64,000 nt of DNA from the NCBI GenBank assembly GCA_947448625.1, contig CANFOT010000001.1:62001-126000 (forward strand), written 5' to 3'. A program made the translations under genes and the position numbers. Below the pieces are notes generated by a model. The model searched no databases and was not told where the DNA came from. It worked only from the letters and a program-made list of their open reading frames with translations. Shown here piece by piece: positions 8,021 through 16,019 of this stretch; the first letter of the stretch is position 1, and every line of letters starts with the position of its first letter. Source of the stretch: Burkholderiaceae bacterium (GTDB lineage Bacteria; Pseudomonadota; Gammaproteobacteria; Burkholderiales; Burkholderiaceae).

Positions 8021-8716
8021 ATGCCATTAGTCCAAAACCCCTTTCGCGCACTGGTAATTGGTTCCTCCGGAACCATTGGCGCAGCATTGATGGACCTACT
8101 GGCAAATAATTCTGCATGCACTGCAGTAATTGGCATCCATCGAAACTCCGCTACCCCGATTGATTACCAGGAGCTTGGCACGATTGGAGGGGCCGCGAAA
8201 GCGCTCTCACAAGAAGCACCTTTTCAACTCATCATCAATACCATTGGCATATTGCACTCTGCCGACTGGATGCCAGAAAAAAGACTGGATGACTTGAATT
8301 CAGAGCAATTGCAAACACTCATGCAGGTCAACGCAATCGGCCCCGCCCTAACCATCAAGCACTTCTCAAAGCTACTCGATCCAGCAGGTTCCGTGATGGC
8401 AACGCTCTCGGCAAAGGTAGGGAGCATTGAGGACAATCGTCTGGGAGGTTGGTACAGCTACCGCGCATCCAAGGCCGCATTAAACATGCTCATTAAAACA
8501 GCATCAATTGAATTTGTTAGAACTAAACCCAATACTGCTTTGGTGGCTCTACATCCAGGAACAGTTAATTCTCGCCTATCAAAACCTTTTAAGGGTGAGC
8601 AAATCGGCAGACCCCCTTTGGATGCTGCCAACGATATGCTGAATGTACTTCTCTCACTAAATAAAGAGGATTCGGGAACTTTCATCAGCTACTCTGGCGA
8701 AAGATTGCCTTGGTGA
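8021..8716 (+). CDS. Short-chain dehydrogenase/reductase (C-factor-like)
   Basis: An SDR of the CsgA/C-factor type. The cofactor motif is VIGSSGTIGAALM near the N-terminus, NTIGIL corresponds to the NNAG motif, and the active site is YSYRASKAALNM (Y and K of YxxxK). ATG at 8021 is chosen because the Rossmann fold begins 8 residues later. A TTG at 7961 would extend the frame by 20 residues, but it lies on the start codon of the divergent gene and adds no family sequence. The cellular substrate is unknown. It is the first of three plus-strand genes in the photolyase neighbourhood. Confidence 0.88.
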   Translation: MPLVQNPFRALVIGSSGTIGAALMDLLANNSACTAVIGIHRNSATPIDYQELGTIGGAAKALSQEAPFQLIINTIGILHSADWMPEKRLDDLNSEQLQTLMQVNAIGPALTIKHFSKLLDPAGSVMATLSAKVGSIEDNRLGGWYSYRASKAALNMLIKTASIEFVRTKPNTALVALHPGTVNSRLSKPFKGEQIGRPPLDAANDMLNVLLSLNKEDSGTFISYSGERLPW

Positions 8717-8729
8717 TTCATCCGATCTC

Positions 8730-9305
8730 ATGAAATATCTCGCCTCAATCCTTTTGATCTGCACCACACTGCTTGGTACATGCGGCATCTCCTTAGCGCA
8801 AACTCCATTTGCCAGCGCAATGCAGGATGGTCAACATGTTCTATTAATGAGGCATGCCGATGCTCCCGGGTATGGCGACCCGCAGGGCTATCAATTGACG
8901 CAGTGTTCCACACAGCGCAACTTAGGGGAGTCCGGCAAGAAACAGGCCCAAGCTATTGGTGAGTGGCTAAGCAAACAGGGGATTTCTAATGCGCGGGTCT
9001 ATAGCAGTCCTTGGTGCCGATGCCTGGATACTGCAAGCTTACTCAATAAAGGGTCCGTTACCAAAGAAGCAGCATTGGGTTCATTTTTTGATGACATGAG
9101 TCAAGCTAAAAAGCAAACTGAAGATTTAGAAAAATTAATTCAGGCTGAGCGCATAAAGTACCCAAAAGCACCAATGATCATGGTGACCCATCATGTCAAT
9201 ATCGAATCCCTCACAGGAAAAATTCTTAATTCAGGTGACATGATCTTGCTGAAGGTCAATTCCTCGGGTAAGGCCCTGTCTCACAAGCTCTACCCCAGCC
9301 CATAG
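8730..9305 (+). CDS. Exported histidine phosphatase family protein
   Basis: A member of the histidine phosphatase superfamily. The phospho-accepting motif is LMRHAD (R41, H42). The second conserved histidine is probably in MVTHHVNIESLTG, and the mid-protein arginine motif is SPWCRCLDTA. A signal peptide (residues 1-23, SLA-QT) predicts export. At 191 residues it resembles SixA/Ais-like phosphatases rather than glycolytic mutases. It starts 13 bp after the SDR stop, so they are probably co-transcribed. Confidence 0.87.
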   Translation: MKYLASILLICTTLLGTCGISLAQTPFASAMQDGQHVLLMRHADAPGYGDPQGYQLTQCSTQRNLGESGKKQAQAIGEWLSKQGISNARVYSSPWCRCLDTASLLNKGSVTKEAALGSFFDDMSQAKKQTEDLEKLIQAERIKYPKAPMIMVTHHVNIESLTGKILNSGDMILLKVNSSGKALSHKLYPSP

Positions 9306-9341
9306 ATTTCATTCCAACACATCACCATTTAAAGAGCATCC

Positions 9342-9722
9342 ATGTCGACTGATTTACCCCTCAATGTTTTAGGCCAACCACTAGTTCCCTGTTCGTTTGA
9401 CCCCCTCACCGGATTTTTTAGAGATGGTTGCTGCAAAACTAATGAGCAAGACCTTGGGAGTCATTTAGTCTGCGCAGTGGTCAGTAATGACTTTTTGCAA
9501 TTTAGCCTGAAACGCGGAAATGACCTGATTACCCCTAGACCAGAGTATCAATTTCCAGGCCTAATTGCGGGCGATCAATGGTGTCTTTGCCTCAATCGCT
9601 GGATTGAGGCCCTGGAGGCCAACTGTGCCCCAATGATCAAGCTAGAAAGCACTCACATCAACGCCTTGGAGAAAGTCTCCCTAGAGATACTAGAGCAATA
9701 CGCAGAAGTAGAGCAGCTCTAA
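9342..9722 (+). CDS. DUF2237 family protein
   Basis: A 126-residue protein matching DUF2237: NVLGQPLVPCSFDPLTGFFRDGCC at the start, DLGSHLVCAVVSNDFLQF in the middle and LIAGDQWCLCLNRWIEAL later. Conserved cysteines (CC, CLC) are kept. The family is widespread and uncharacterised. It converges with the cryptochrome gene, leaving only 3 bp between the stop codons. Confidence 0.9.
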   Translation: MSTDLPLNVLGQPLVPCSFDPLTGFFRDGCCKTNEQDLGSHLVCAVVSNDFLQFSLKRGNDLITPRPEYQFPGLIAGDQWCLCLNRWIEALEANCAPMIKLESTHINALEKVSLEILEQYAEVEQL

Positions 9723-9725
9723 AAC

Positions 9726-10985
9726 TTACTCGGGTGAAAGCCAAAGCTTACGATAGATTTCTTTGGGATCGTGGTCCTGGCTTTGCTTGGCAACATTAAA
9801 CGGTCTACCTCCCCTTGGGTCAGTACCTCGTCCAGCTATATACAACCAATTGCCCTGGTTACTGTAAACGTCATAGTCTATTAGTCGGGACTCGAACCAG
9901 GCCGCACCTTCGCGCCAGTCACCTTTCAAATCGTATATCCAGTAACTTGCCACAATTTGCCGCATACGATTAGAGAGGTAGCCGCTCTGTTGCAGATCGC
10001 GCATTCCTGCATCCACTAAATCCACTCCCGTATTACCACTGCGCCACCGTTCAAAGCTTGGCGCATGGGATGGCCTCACCAGAGCGCCGGTTAAGCCACT
10101 AGCTTGATATAACTTTCGACCATACTTGAAATGAATGAATCGAAAATAATCACGCCACAGCAATTCAAACCAAAGCCAATAAGTGCCATCGTTGGCACCA
10201 TAGCGATCCTCATAATCGCTTAGTTGTAGCGCAATATCCCGCGCTGAGATACAACCCAAAGCAAGCCATCCCGAAAACTTACTGGAGTAATCCATGCCAA
10301 TGAGTTGATTGCGCGTCTCCTTATAGTTATCAGGAAGGTGCCGCTCTAAGTATTGCTTGAGGTGGGCTTGCGCACGACTGGCGCCACCTAATAAATAGGG
10401 ATGAGCCAATGATAGGCCAGCGGGCATCTGCTCAATCGCACCCTGAGGCAACACTGCGGGCAGCGGAGGAATATCCCTTGGAGCATCTACCGGCTTTGCA
10501 AACTTCAGCCGCACCCGCTCTATCTCGCGACGAAACGCAGTAAATACATCGGGTATTTTTTCCAAATCAAAGGGAAGTTCTTGTGGATCCAACATACTCG
10601 ATTGCCAGAACTCTTGAATATCAGCGCCCTGCTCTCGCAGGGTTCTGACCCGCCCCATCTCCTCAGGAGCTTCGATTTGCTCGCAATAGATTGCTTTGGC
10701 AGCAGTATCTTTGAGCAACCCTAGCAATACATCCACCGACTTACCAGAAAACTCGAGCAAGTCAGAGCCCTGCACACCTAACTGAGCCCTCAAATCATCT
10801 AAGGATGCCCTTAAGAAAGTCTTCCGATGTGGCCCTTGTCGCTCAAAACCATAAACCGTTTCTTGCTCTTTGAGGTCATGTATATAAACTGGCAAAACAT
10901 AATCTGCATTCACGCAAGCTTGCGCAAAGGCAGGATTATCTTTCAACCTCAAGTCATTTCTAAACCAGTAAATCAGGACGCTCAC
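9726..10985 (-). CDS. Cryptochrome DASH (photolyase-family flavoprotein)
   Basis: A cry-DASH protein. It has an N-terminal photolyase domain (YWFRNDLRLKDNPAF at residues 6-20) and a C-terminal FAD domain with MRDLQQSGYLSNRMRQIVASYW and the DASH pattern DYDVYSNQGNWLYIAGRGTDPRGGRPFNV. DASH proteins repair single-stranded cyclobutane dimers or act as light sensors. The length of 419 is slightly shorter than many (about 430-500). Translation starts at GTG (10985), directly after the DUF2256 stop codon, so the two are coupled. Confidence 0.94.
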   Translation of the reverse strand: MSVLIYWFRNDLRLKDNPAFAQACVNADYVLPVYIHDLKEQETVYGFERQGPHRKTFLRASLDDLRAQLGVQGSDLLEFSGKSVDVLLGLLKDTAAKAIYCEQIEAPEEMGRVRTLREQGADIQEFWQSSMLDPQELPFDLEKIPDVFTAFRREIERVRLKFAKPVDAPRDIPPLPAVLPQGAIEQMPAGLSLAHPYLLGGASRAQAHLKQYLERHLPDNYKETRNQLIGMDYSSKFSGWLALGCISARDIALQLSDYEDRYGANDGTYWLWFELLWRDYFRFIHFKYGRKLYQASGLTGALVRPSHAPSFERWRSGNTGVDLVDAGMRDLQQSGYLSNRMRQIVASYWIYDLKGDWREGAAWFESRLIDYDVYSNQGNWLYIAGRGTDPRGGRPFNVAKQSQDHDPKEIYRKLWLSPE

Positions 10986-11171
10986 TTATTTAGGCCCCAG
11001 AATGGATGAGGAGGACCTCTTAAGGCGACAGGCATCAGAGCAATACTTCACTTCATCCCAGTTTTTAGCCCAGGACTTGCGCCAAGTCATCTCCCTGCCG
11101 CAAGTTACACATAGCTTGCTAGGCAAAAAAGATTTATTTCCTTTAAATCCAGATTTTTCTGACTTGGCCAT
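10986..11171 (-). CDS. DUF2256 domain-containing small zinc-ribbon-like protein
   Basis: A 61-residue protein with four cysteines arranged as a likely zinc site: C21 and C24 (LCVTCG), C44 and C48 (YCSDAC), with a conserved MTWRKSWAKNWDEVKYCSD segment between. This is the DUF2256 pattern, and the family is typically encoded next to photolyases. The frame is open further upstream to 11396, but that part overlaps the histone deacetylase gene. ATG at 11171 has a GGGAAGG ribosome site directly before it and gives the normal family length. Confidence 0.88.
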   Translation of the reverse strand: MAKSEKSGFKGNKSFLPSKLCVTCGREMTWRKSWAKNWDEVKYCSDACRLKRSSSSILGPK

Positions 11172-11227
11172 ACCTTCCCGTGAAAAAACGAATAGACTAA
11201 ATAGCGCGCACAAAATATAAGATAGCC

Positions 11228-12130
11228 TTGAAAGCCTTTTACGCAGACCACTACGTTTTACCACTTCCCGAAGGACACCGCTTTCCGATGGAGAAGTATA
11301 GAAAATTACGCGATCTAGTATCGCAATTAGAAGGTATTCATCTCGAGAATGCGCCCGCTGCAACTGATACACAAATTCTGTATGCGCATGATCCAAGCTA
11401 TCTCGTCAAAGTATTGCAAGGCACTCTAAGCCCGCAAGAACAACGAGAAATTGGATTTCCTTGGAGCGCACAAATGGTTGAGCGTTCACGAAGGTCGGCA
11501 GGAGCAACTCTAGCAGCGGCCAAAAATGCCCTCGAAGAGGGGATAGCAGCAAATTTAGCCGGAGGTACACACCATGCTTATCGCAATAAAGGGAGCGGAT
11601 TCTGCGTATTTAATGACTCCGCAATCGCAGCTAGAGCACTCCAAAAAGAAATTAATTCATTATTGAAGATAGCCATCGTTGATCTAGATGTTCACCAAGG
11701 CAATGGCACCGCCTCTATTTTAGAAAATGATTCTTCTATTTTTACACTGTCGATACACGGCGAAAATAATTTTCCCTTCACAAAAGAAGTCAGCAACCTG
11801 GATATTGGACTCCCAGATGAGACTGGGGACGAGCGCTATTTAGATGCACTTCACCAAGGCCTAGAGATATTGGATACAAAATTTAGACCTGACTTCATTA
11901 TTTATTTGGCTGGCGCCGACCCCCATGAAGGAGATCGCCTAGGTAAGTTGAGGGTCAGTAAAGATGGCATGCGCCAAAGAGATGAGTGCGTATTTCAGTA
12001 CGGTTTAGATCGTCAGATTCCGATAGCATTTAGCATGGCAGGCGGTTATGGCAAAGAAATTCAGTCAACTGTTGACGTTCACTTTCAAACCATTCAAACC
12101 GCACTTCAGTACCAAAAACGATTGCCCTAA
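11228..12130 (+). CDS. Histone-deacetylase-family hydrolase
   Basis: A class II HDAC-like amidohydrolase, expected to deacetylate small molecules such as acetylpolyamines or proteins. Active-site features are HH at 115-116 (GGTHHAY), the zinc ligands D154 and H156 in VDLDVHQGNG, and the aspartate in GADPHEGDRLG. The C-terminal SMAGGYG holds the conserved tyrosine. Translation starts at TTG (11228): the conserved N-terminus KAFYADHYVLPLPEGHRFP would be lost from the next ATG. It is divergent from the DUF2256-cryDASH pair across about 56 bp, so it may share regulation. Confidence 0.92.
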   Translation: MKAFYADHYVLPLPEGHRFPMEKYRKLRDLVSQLEGIHLENAPAATDTQILYAHDPSYLVKVLQGTLSPQEQREIGFPWSAQMVERSRRSAGATLAAAKNALEEGIAANLAGGTHHAYRNKGSGFCVFNDSAIAARALQKEINSLLKIAIVDLDVHQGNGTASILENDSSIFTLSIHGENNFPFTKEVSNLDIGLPDETGDERYLDALHQGLEILDTKFRPDFIIYLAGADPHEGDRLGKLRVSKDGMRQRDECVFQYGLDRQIPIAFSMAGGYGKEIQSTVDVHFQTIQTALQYQKRLP

Positions 12131-12131
12131 A

Positions 12132-12755
12132 TTAGTTTTTCTTCGCTGGCAAGGTGCTCAAAGTTCTAGCATCATTTAAATGCTGATCTACTAAGTAGAG
12201 CGTACCCCCATAGTTTGCCTGCAGGTCGTAGCCAGATAAACCCACTGTGTAGATCGTAATGTAAGGATTAAAAGAGCGAACGGTTCCACCAGACCCGGCT
12301 GAAAAATTGGCATCCACATCCATACCGCCATGCTGCCCATCTATTGAAGTAAGCAAAAACTGGTCAATAGCCTCTGTGTTTTTAAAAATGATAATTTGAT
12401 ATTGATTTTGATATCCAGCACCAACACCCTCACCCGTCTTCATGGCCTCCATAAAGACAGGCTCAGAGCGACGTTTATCAAACAACACGCCCTCACCCCT
12501 AGCGAGAACTAGCAGTACGACATTCACGTTCGTTGTGCTAAAGACAGCATAGCCTGGAGCAGCGTCTATTTCATTTTTGATTGCGGGATTTTTCTTAACT
12601 AATGCGTCCAAACCGGTCCTGGACATTGCTAAAGTAGCCTGTCGTTTTTGCAGAATTTCTTGCTCAGTTAATGGCTTTCCATCACTACCGGTTGACTGGC
12701 AGCCAGCAAGAACTAGGGCGCAGATAATCAGCATCAACTTCGAAAGAAATAACAT
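12132..12755 (-). CDS. SYLF-domain lipoprotein (YSC84-related)
   Basis: A lipoprotein with lipobox LAGC (C19) and the SYLF/Ysc84 lipid-binding domain, visible as AAPGYAVFSTTNV, EAMKTGEGVGAGYQNQYQIIIFKN and the final YGGTLYLVDQHLND. Bacterial members are periplasmic or outer-membrane proteins of uncertain function, often stress-linked. The length of 207 is typical. It converges with the HDAC-like gene, with one base between stop codons. Confidence 0.86.
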   Translation of the reverse strand: MLFLSKLMLIICALVLAGCQSTGSDGKPLTEQEILQKRQATLAMSRTGLDALVKKNPAIKNEIDAAPGYAVFSTTNVNVVLLVLARGEGVLFDKRRSEPVFMEAMKTGEGVGAGYQNQYQIIIFKNTEAIDQFLLTSIDGQHGGMDVDANFSAGSGGTVRSFNPYITIYTVGLSGYDLQANYGGTLYLVDQHLNDARTLSTLPAKKN

Positions 12756-12898
12756 GAAATCCTTGGATGAAAAAAGGTGGCCTAAAAGATTTAGGAAATT
12801 TTGTATCGAAACCTGATTTTATATGGACTACATGAGGGGCACAGATAAGATGGTGCCTAGAGTGTTCGGGGAGGGAGAAAACACCCTAAAATGCATAG

Positions 12899-13804
12899 GT
12901 GCCTCATTCTCGACTCGCCCCACTCCTTATCGCCCTCCTCACGCCCTTAATGGTGTGGGCTATCGATTTACAGCCGAATGATATTGTTGCTCCGCCGCCA
13001 GATAAAAACTTCATCACCCTCAGTTATTTAAATACAGAAAACTCGACACTCTATAGCAATGGTTCTGTCGGCAATTCCCGCCCGAAAGCACTTTACACAA
13101 ACCCCGTAATTGACACCCAACTTGCTATTTTGCGCGGAGCTAGTACGTACTCACTAGGAGAGCTTCCTGCAGTTTCGTACATTCAGTTGCCTTATGGAAT
13201 GACAAAGCCAGCCGGTTCTCTTTCAAATCTACCAAGTGATAGTGGAATCGGTGACCTCACTTTGGCTACCGCGATATGGCCGTATCACAATAAATCTACA
13301 CGAACCTATGTTGGACTTGCAGGCTATCTTATTAGCCCCACCGGTAGCTACTCTAGCCAGAGAGCATTTAACCTAAGTGAGAATCGCTTCAAAACTGACC
13401 TGCAACTGGGATTCCAAACCCCCATCACCAATACCGTTGACGGCATGATCGCAGTTGATACGATGTGGTTTGGCGGCAATAGTCAGTGCGCCATGGCATG
13501 CACGGGAACCGCAAGCAATGCCTCGTTAACACAAAAGCCCCTCACCACTTCGCAGCTTGGGCCAATATATCGCATGAACGATATTTTTACGGTTGGAGCC
13601 TCGTATTTCTATGTATCGGGTGGCGCAACAGCCATCAACAATAACTACCAAAATAATGTGGTTAATACCCAGAGATTCTTGCTGAGCGGACAAGCACATA
13701 CAACGATTGGAAGAGTCTCGCTGCAATACGGTCGCGACACGGAACTAAAGAATGGGTTTATTCAAACGCGCGTTCTAGCATTGCGCTTAATGAAAGACTT
13801 TTAG
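12899..13804 (+). CDS. Outer-membrane transporter-like protein (phenol MetA-pathway family)
   Basis: A predicted outer-membrane beta-barrel of the Phenol_MetA_deg/SphA type often annotated as 'transporter'. It has a signal peptide (residues 1-21, VWA-ID) and repeated amphipathic strands, including SDSGIGDLTLATAIWPYH, TYVGLAGYLISPTGSY and a terminal aromatic F (LRLMKDF), typical for barrel insertion. The start is GTG at 12899. A good ribosome site (GGGAGGGAG, 12870-12878) is better spaced for an ATG at 12891 that opens a 19-codon frame overlapping the start, so a leader peptide is possible. The gene is monocistronic. Confidence 0.78.
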   Translation: MPHSRLAPLLIALLTPLMVWAIDLQPNDIVAPPPDKNFITLSYLNTENSTLYSNGSVGNSRPKALYTNPVIDTQLAILRGASTYSLGELPAVSYIQLPYGMTKPAGSLSNLPSDSGIGDLTLATAIWPYHNKSTRTYVGLAGYLISPTGSYSSQRAFNLSENRFKTDLQLGFQTPITNTVDGMIAVDTMWFGGNSQCAMACTGTASNASLTQKPLTTSQLGPIYRMNDIFTVGASYFYVSGGATAINNNYQNNVVNTQRFLLSGQAHTTIGRVSLQYGRDTELKNGFIQTRVLALRLMKDF

Positions 13805-13861
13805 ATTTCGTAAATAAGTTATGTTAGTTAGCGCCAGCAGGACTTACGTGGCTTACCTTAA

Positions 13862-14320
13862 TCACTTTGTCTGATTGGCCTTGTAACCAGTCCAATACTT
13901 CTGCATCTCAATAAATAAGAATGAAGCAGACCAGGTAATCAGAATAAAACCAGTAAGCGCCTCCACTCCAGTTAAGTACCTCAAGTAACCCTGAGCGACA
14001 ATCTCGCCATAGCCCAGAGTGGTAAATGTTACGAACGATAAATAAGCGCAGTCAAGTAAAATTCCGTGACCCGAGAGGTTGCCCACAAGATCCCCCATGA
14101 TCGGAAATTGTAAGGTGAAAAAATAGGCCAAAGCAAATAGCCAAATTTCAAGAACATGCGCGATAAAGATGGCCCCAACACCAATCAGAACCCTAAAACG
14201 AGGAGCAATGTGGGCTAACTTAGGCAACCCCTTATCTAACTGAAAAAGCGCCTCGTAATGGAGCAGTATCGCGATAAGCGCTAAGGATCCATTGGTAACA
14301 AAGGCTGCGATAAGTAGCAT
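13862..14320 (-). CDS. Two-helix potassium-channel-family protein
   Basis: A 152-residue ion channel protein of the Ion_trans_2 type. It has an N-terminal hydrophobic helix, a second helix at about 45-70, the pore region with selectivity-filter motif TTLGYGE, then a final helix VEALTGFILITWSASFLFI. TLGYG matches the K+ channel filter (TVGYG-like). There is no cytoplasmic RCK or nucleotide domain. It is the last gene of the DUF1488 / eRF1-like set, with a stem-loop at 14331-14351 between it and the preceding gene. Confidence 0.82.
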   Translation of the reverse strand: MLLIAAFVTNGSLALIAILLHYEALFQLDKGLPKLAHIAPRFRVLIGVGAIFIAHVLEIWLFALAYFFTLQFPIMGDLVGNLSGHGILLDCAYLSFVTFTTLGYGEIVAQGYLRYLTGVEALTGFILITWSASFLFIEMQKYWTGYKANQTK

Positions 14321-14330
14321 GAGGGAAATT

Positions 14331-14351
14331 ATCCCCCATTTTTAGGGGGAT
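14331..14351. other. Stem-loop between the eRF1-like and channel genes
   Basis: A 7-bp inverted repeat (ATCCCCC / GGGGGAT) with a 7-nt loop. On the minus strand it is not followed by a run of T, so it may attenuate or stabilise the message rather than end it. Confidence 0.5.
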
Positions 14352-14357
14352 TCATAC

Positions 14358-14762
14358 TCAACCAGTGATAACGGTATCACCTTTTAATGCATCTACCTTG
14401 ATAAAGTATTTTTTAGCATAAGCCAAAAGTTGCCCATCAGTAGGATGATCTACAGTTTCAATGCCCACCACTTTTTCAGCAGTCAGATGGTCATGTTTTG
14501 TGGCGTGCTTCATGAGTTCTAACTTGGCAGATCCTGGCCCAACAATCAAAATCTCTTTAGATTCCTTAACCGCCTGAATTACATCATGGAGATAATGTTG
14601 GTCGGGTGCCGCTTGCGCACCACTGACAGAACCGCTTTTGTGATGAATATTTTTATGGGTAGATCTTGTCTTAATCACCTCGCTCTCACTAGCAGTGGGA
14701 TTGAAGTAAATGACGTGTGCCTCTTGATGATCAATCCAAATAACTGAGTGATTAAATGACAT
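14358..14762 (-). CDS. eRF1-like 'translational machinery' protein
   Basis: A 134-residue protein of the group annotated as 'translational machinery protein' in Burkholderiales, related to the eRF1/host-attachment fold. Typical parts are VIWIDHQEAHVIYFNP at the start and the central EILIVGPGSAKLELMKHATKHD, then VVGIETVDHPTDGQLLAYAKKYF. The motif IVGPGSAK is the hallmark of the family. The cellular role is unknown, though members are often oxygen-limitation or stress genes. The DUF1488 gene lies just upstream and an FNR-type box precedes both. Confidence 0.78.
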   Translation of the reverse strand: MSFNHSVIWIDHQEAHVIYFNPTASESEVIKTRSTHKNIHHKSGSVSGAQAAPDQHYLHDVIQAVKESKEILIVGPGSAKLELMKHATKHDHLTAEKVVGIETVDHPTDGQLLAYAKKYFIKVDALKGDTVITG

Positions 14763-14807
14763 ATTTTCTCTTTCTAATTAAAAATAGGTACTAAATAAAA
14801 AACATGA

Positions 14808-15074
14808 TTAATCTAAGATCAGATCATGACTAAATAAATGAACGGATCCATCCGTAGCATGCCCATTCAAAATTTTTTGCTCTACTAATGAGAGTAGTTT
14901 TAATTGATGGCTTTTGAACAATTGCAGCGCATTCGTCTCAACACCATCTGGATCCAAATCTTGCAAAGCTTCATAGCTAAAGCTGCAATTTAGATTTCTA
15001 CCATCAAGAAGGGCTGGATAGGAGACATCCCCATTCTTCAAGATGGATGCAGGACCGACAAATTCAAGTTTCAT
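14808..15074 (-). CDS. DUF1488 family protein
   Basis: A small 88-residue protein matching DUF1488: an N-terminal beta part (LEFVGPASILKNGDVSYPAL), a central NCSFSYEALQDLDPDG segment, then a helical ALQLFKSHQLKLLSLVEQKIL. The function is unknown. It is the first gene of a likely three-gene operon with the eRF1-like and channel genes. A perfect TTGAT-N4-ATCAA box lies 68-81 bp upstream of its start. Confidence 0.8.
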   Translation of the reverse strand: MKLEFVGPASILKNGDVSYPALLDGRNLNCSFSYEALQDLDPDGVETNALQLFKSHQLKLLSLVEQKILNGHATDGSVHLFSHDLILD

Positions 15075-15141
15075 AGCGGCTCACCTTAGCTAAAAGCAAT
15101 TAAACAGTTGCTTTAGTGTGCCCTGATTTGCGCCCGAAGAC

Positions 15142-15155
15142 TTGATTCACATCAA
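15142..15155. promoter_or_regulatory. FNR/ANR-type binding site
   Basis: TTGATTCACATCAA is a perfect match to the FNR/ANR consensus TTGAT-N4-ATCAA. It lies upstream of the DUF1488 / eRF1-like / channel genes, at a distance suitable for activation under low oxygen. The regulator gene is not in the window. Confidence 0.7.
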
Positions 15156-15221
15156 AATAAACTGGGTTTCTGGAAAAATATGAAGGAATAGTCAAAAAAA
15201 TGGATTTTGATAAATCCCTTT

Positions 15222-15250
15222 TGGTGGAGCTCGGGGAGTTGAACCCCCGA
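15222..15250 (-). other. tmRNA/tRNA 3'-end-like fragment (possible integration scar)
   Basis: On the minus strand this reads as a T-arm plus acceptor end: a G-rich stem, TTCAACT loop, CCCCG, then AGCTCCACCA. The TTCAACTCCC and AGCTCCACCA parts match the 3' end of tmRNA (ssrA); tRNA-Ala (GGC) shares the AGCTCCACCA end. One base is missing between T-stem and acceptor stem compared with a functional molecule. No 5' part is found next to it, where instead a binding-protein gene ends. It is therefore a fragment, not an RNA gene. It lies exactly between core-like genes and the catabolic region. Confidence 0.6.
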
Positions 15251-15260
15251 AATAAGAGTC

Positions 15261-16019
15261 TTATTTAACGACGCGTAAGCCATTACTAGTAAAGACTGAG
15301 GCGCCCCATTTAGACCTCATCAGACTAATAAAATCTGCAACATGAGGGTCGTCTGGATTCCTGCACCACATAGAGTAGCGGGTCGCCAACTCAAATTCAG
15401 CTGGAAATGGACCCACTAGACTGCTTGGCATAGATTGAATAATCTCACTGGTCTGAGTCACGCCCAACTCTACCTTTTTAGCTTTAACCAATTTCATGGT
15501 TTCAACACCATCGCTTGCAAGGATAGCTTTATCCATAATCTGCTTCTCTATCCCTAGAGCCTTGATCATGTTCTGAAAGTGCAAGCCAACAGTGGCACCC
15601 CTGGCTGGATCAGAAAATGCAATAGATTTCGCAGCCAGAAGGGCTTGCGTCATTTCTGCTGCCGTAGCAATGGATGGCTTTTTCGTCGAGGAAGATGCAA
15701 GACCGGCCACTGTATCCACCAGTTCAATAGGGTCCTGGCCAAGCAATGTACCAGATTTAATAGCTTTATTGATGCGCACTTGCGTTGTGATCAAGCAAGC
15801 GCCATCCCTATCAGTCATAAATTTTTTCTCAGCAGCTCCGGCCGTATCAAAATCATTCAACACCCTTGAATTTGCATTGGTCTCATTAAAGACACTTGCA
15901 AACTGAAGCATGGGAACCTTTACTCCCGCAGCTGAATACACCCTGTATTCAGCTGCAGAACCAGCTGTTGAATAAAGCAAGACAAGGGCCGGAACAAGCC
16001 AAGAAAAATTTTTCATCAA
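15261..16019 (-). CDS. Orphan ModA-like periplasmic substrate-binding protein
   Basis: A periplasmic binding protein of the molybdate-binding-like (SBP_bac_11) fold. The signal peptide ends near SAA-EY. Family landmarks are YSAAGVKVPM at the mature N-terminus, LLAAKSIAFSDPARGATVG around residues 127-145 and KVELGVTQTSEII around 183-195. No ABC permease or ATPase gene is nearby. It is the last gene of the CaiB / crotonase / MDR / Bug / FAH operon and shares its family and position with the gene at 51177-51977. Its ligand is unknown; an organic acid fits the setting better than molybdate. Confidence 0.82.
   Translation of the reverse strand: MMKNFSWLVPALVLLYSTAGSAAEYRVYSAAGVKVPMLQFASVFNETNANSRVLNDFDTAGAAEKKFMTDRDGACLITTQVRINKAIKSGTLLGQDPIELVDTVAGLASSSTKKPSIATAAEMTQALLAAKSIAFSDPARGATVGLHFQNMIKALGIEKQIMDKAILASDGVETMKLVKAKKVELGVTQTSEIIQSMPSSLVGPFPAEFELATRYSMWCRNPDDPHVADFISLMRSKWGASVFTSNGLRVVK

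Noticed and set aside
11172-11396. Long N-terminal extension of the DUF2256 protein
   Set aside because: It overlaps the HDAC-like gene on the other strand, is not family-like, and a good ribosome site precedes ATG 11171.
14331-14351. Rho-independent terminator between the eRF1-like and channel genes
   Set aside because: The stem is good but no T run follows on the minus strand, so it is listed only as a stem-loop.
15222-15250. A complete tRNA or tmRNA gene
   Set aside because: Only the T-arm and acceptor 3' strand are present, with one base missing and no matching 5' half next to it.
15261-16019. Molybdate ABC transporter
   Set aside because: No ModB or ModC gene is adjacent, and the operon is one of CoA-linked catabolism.
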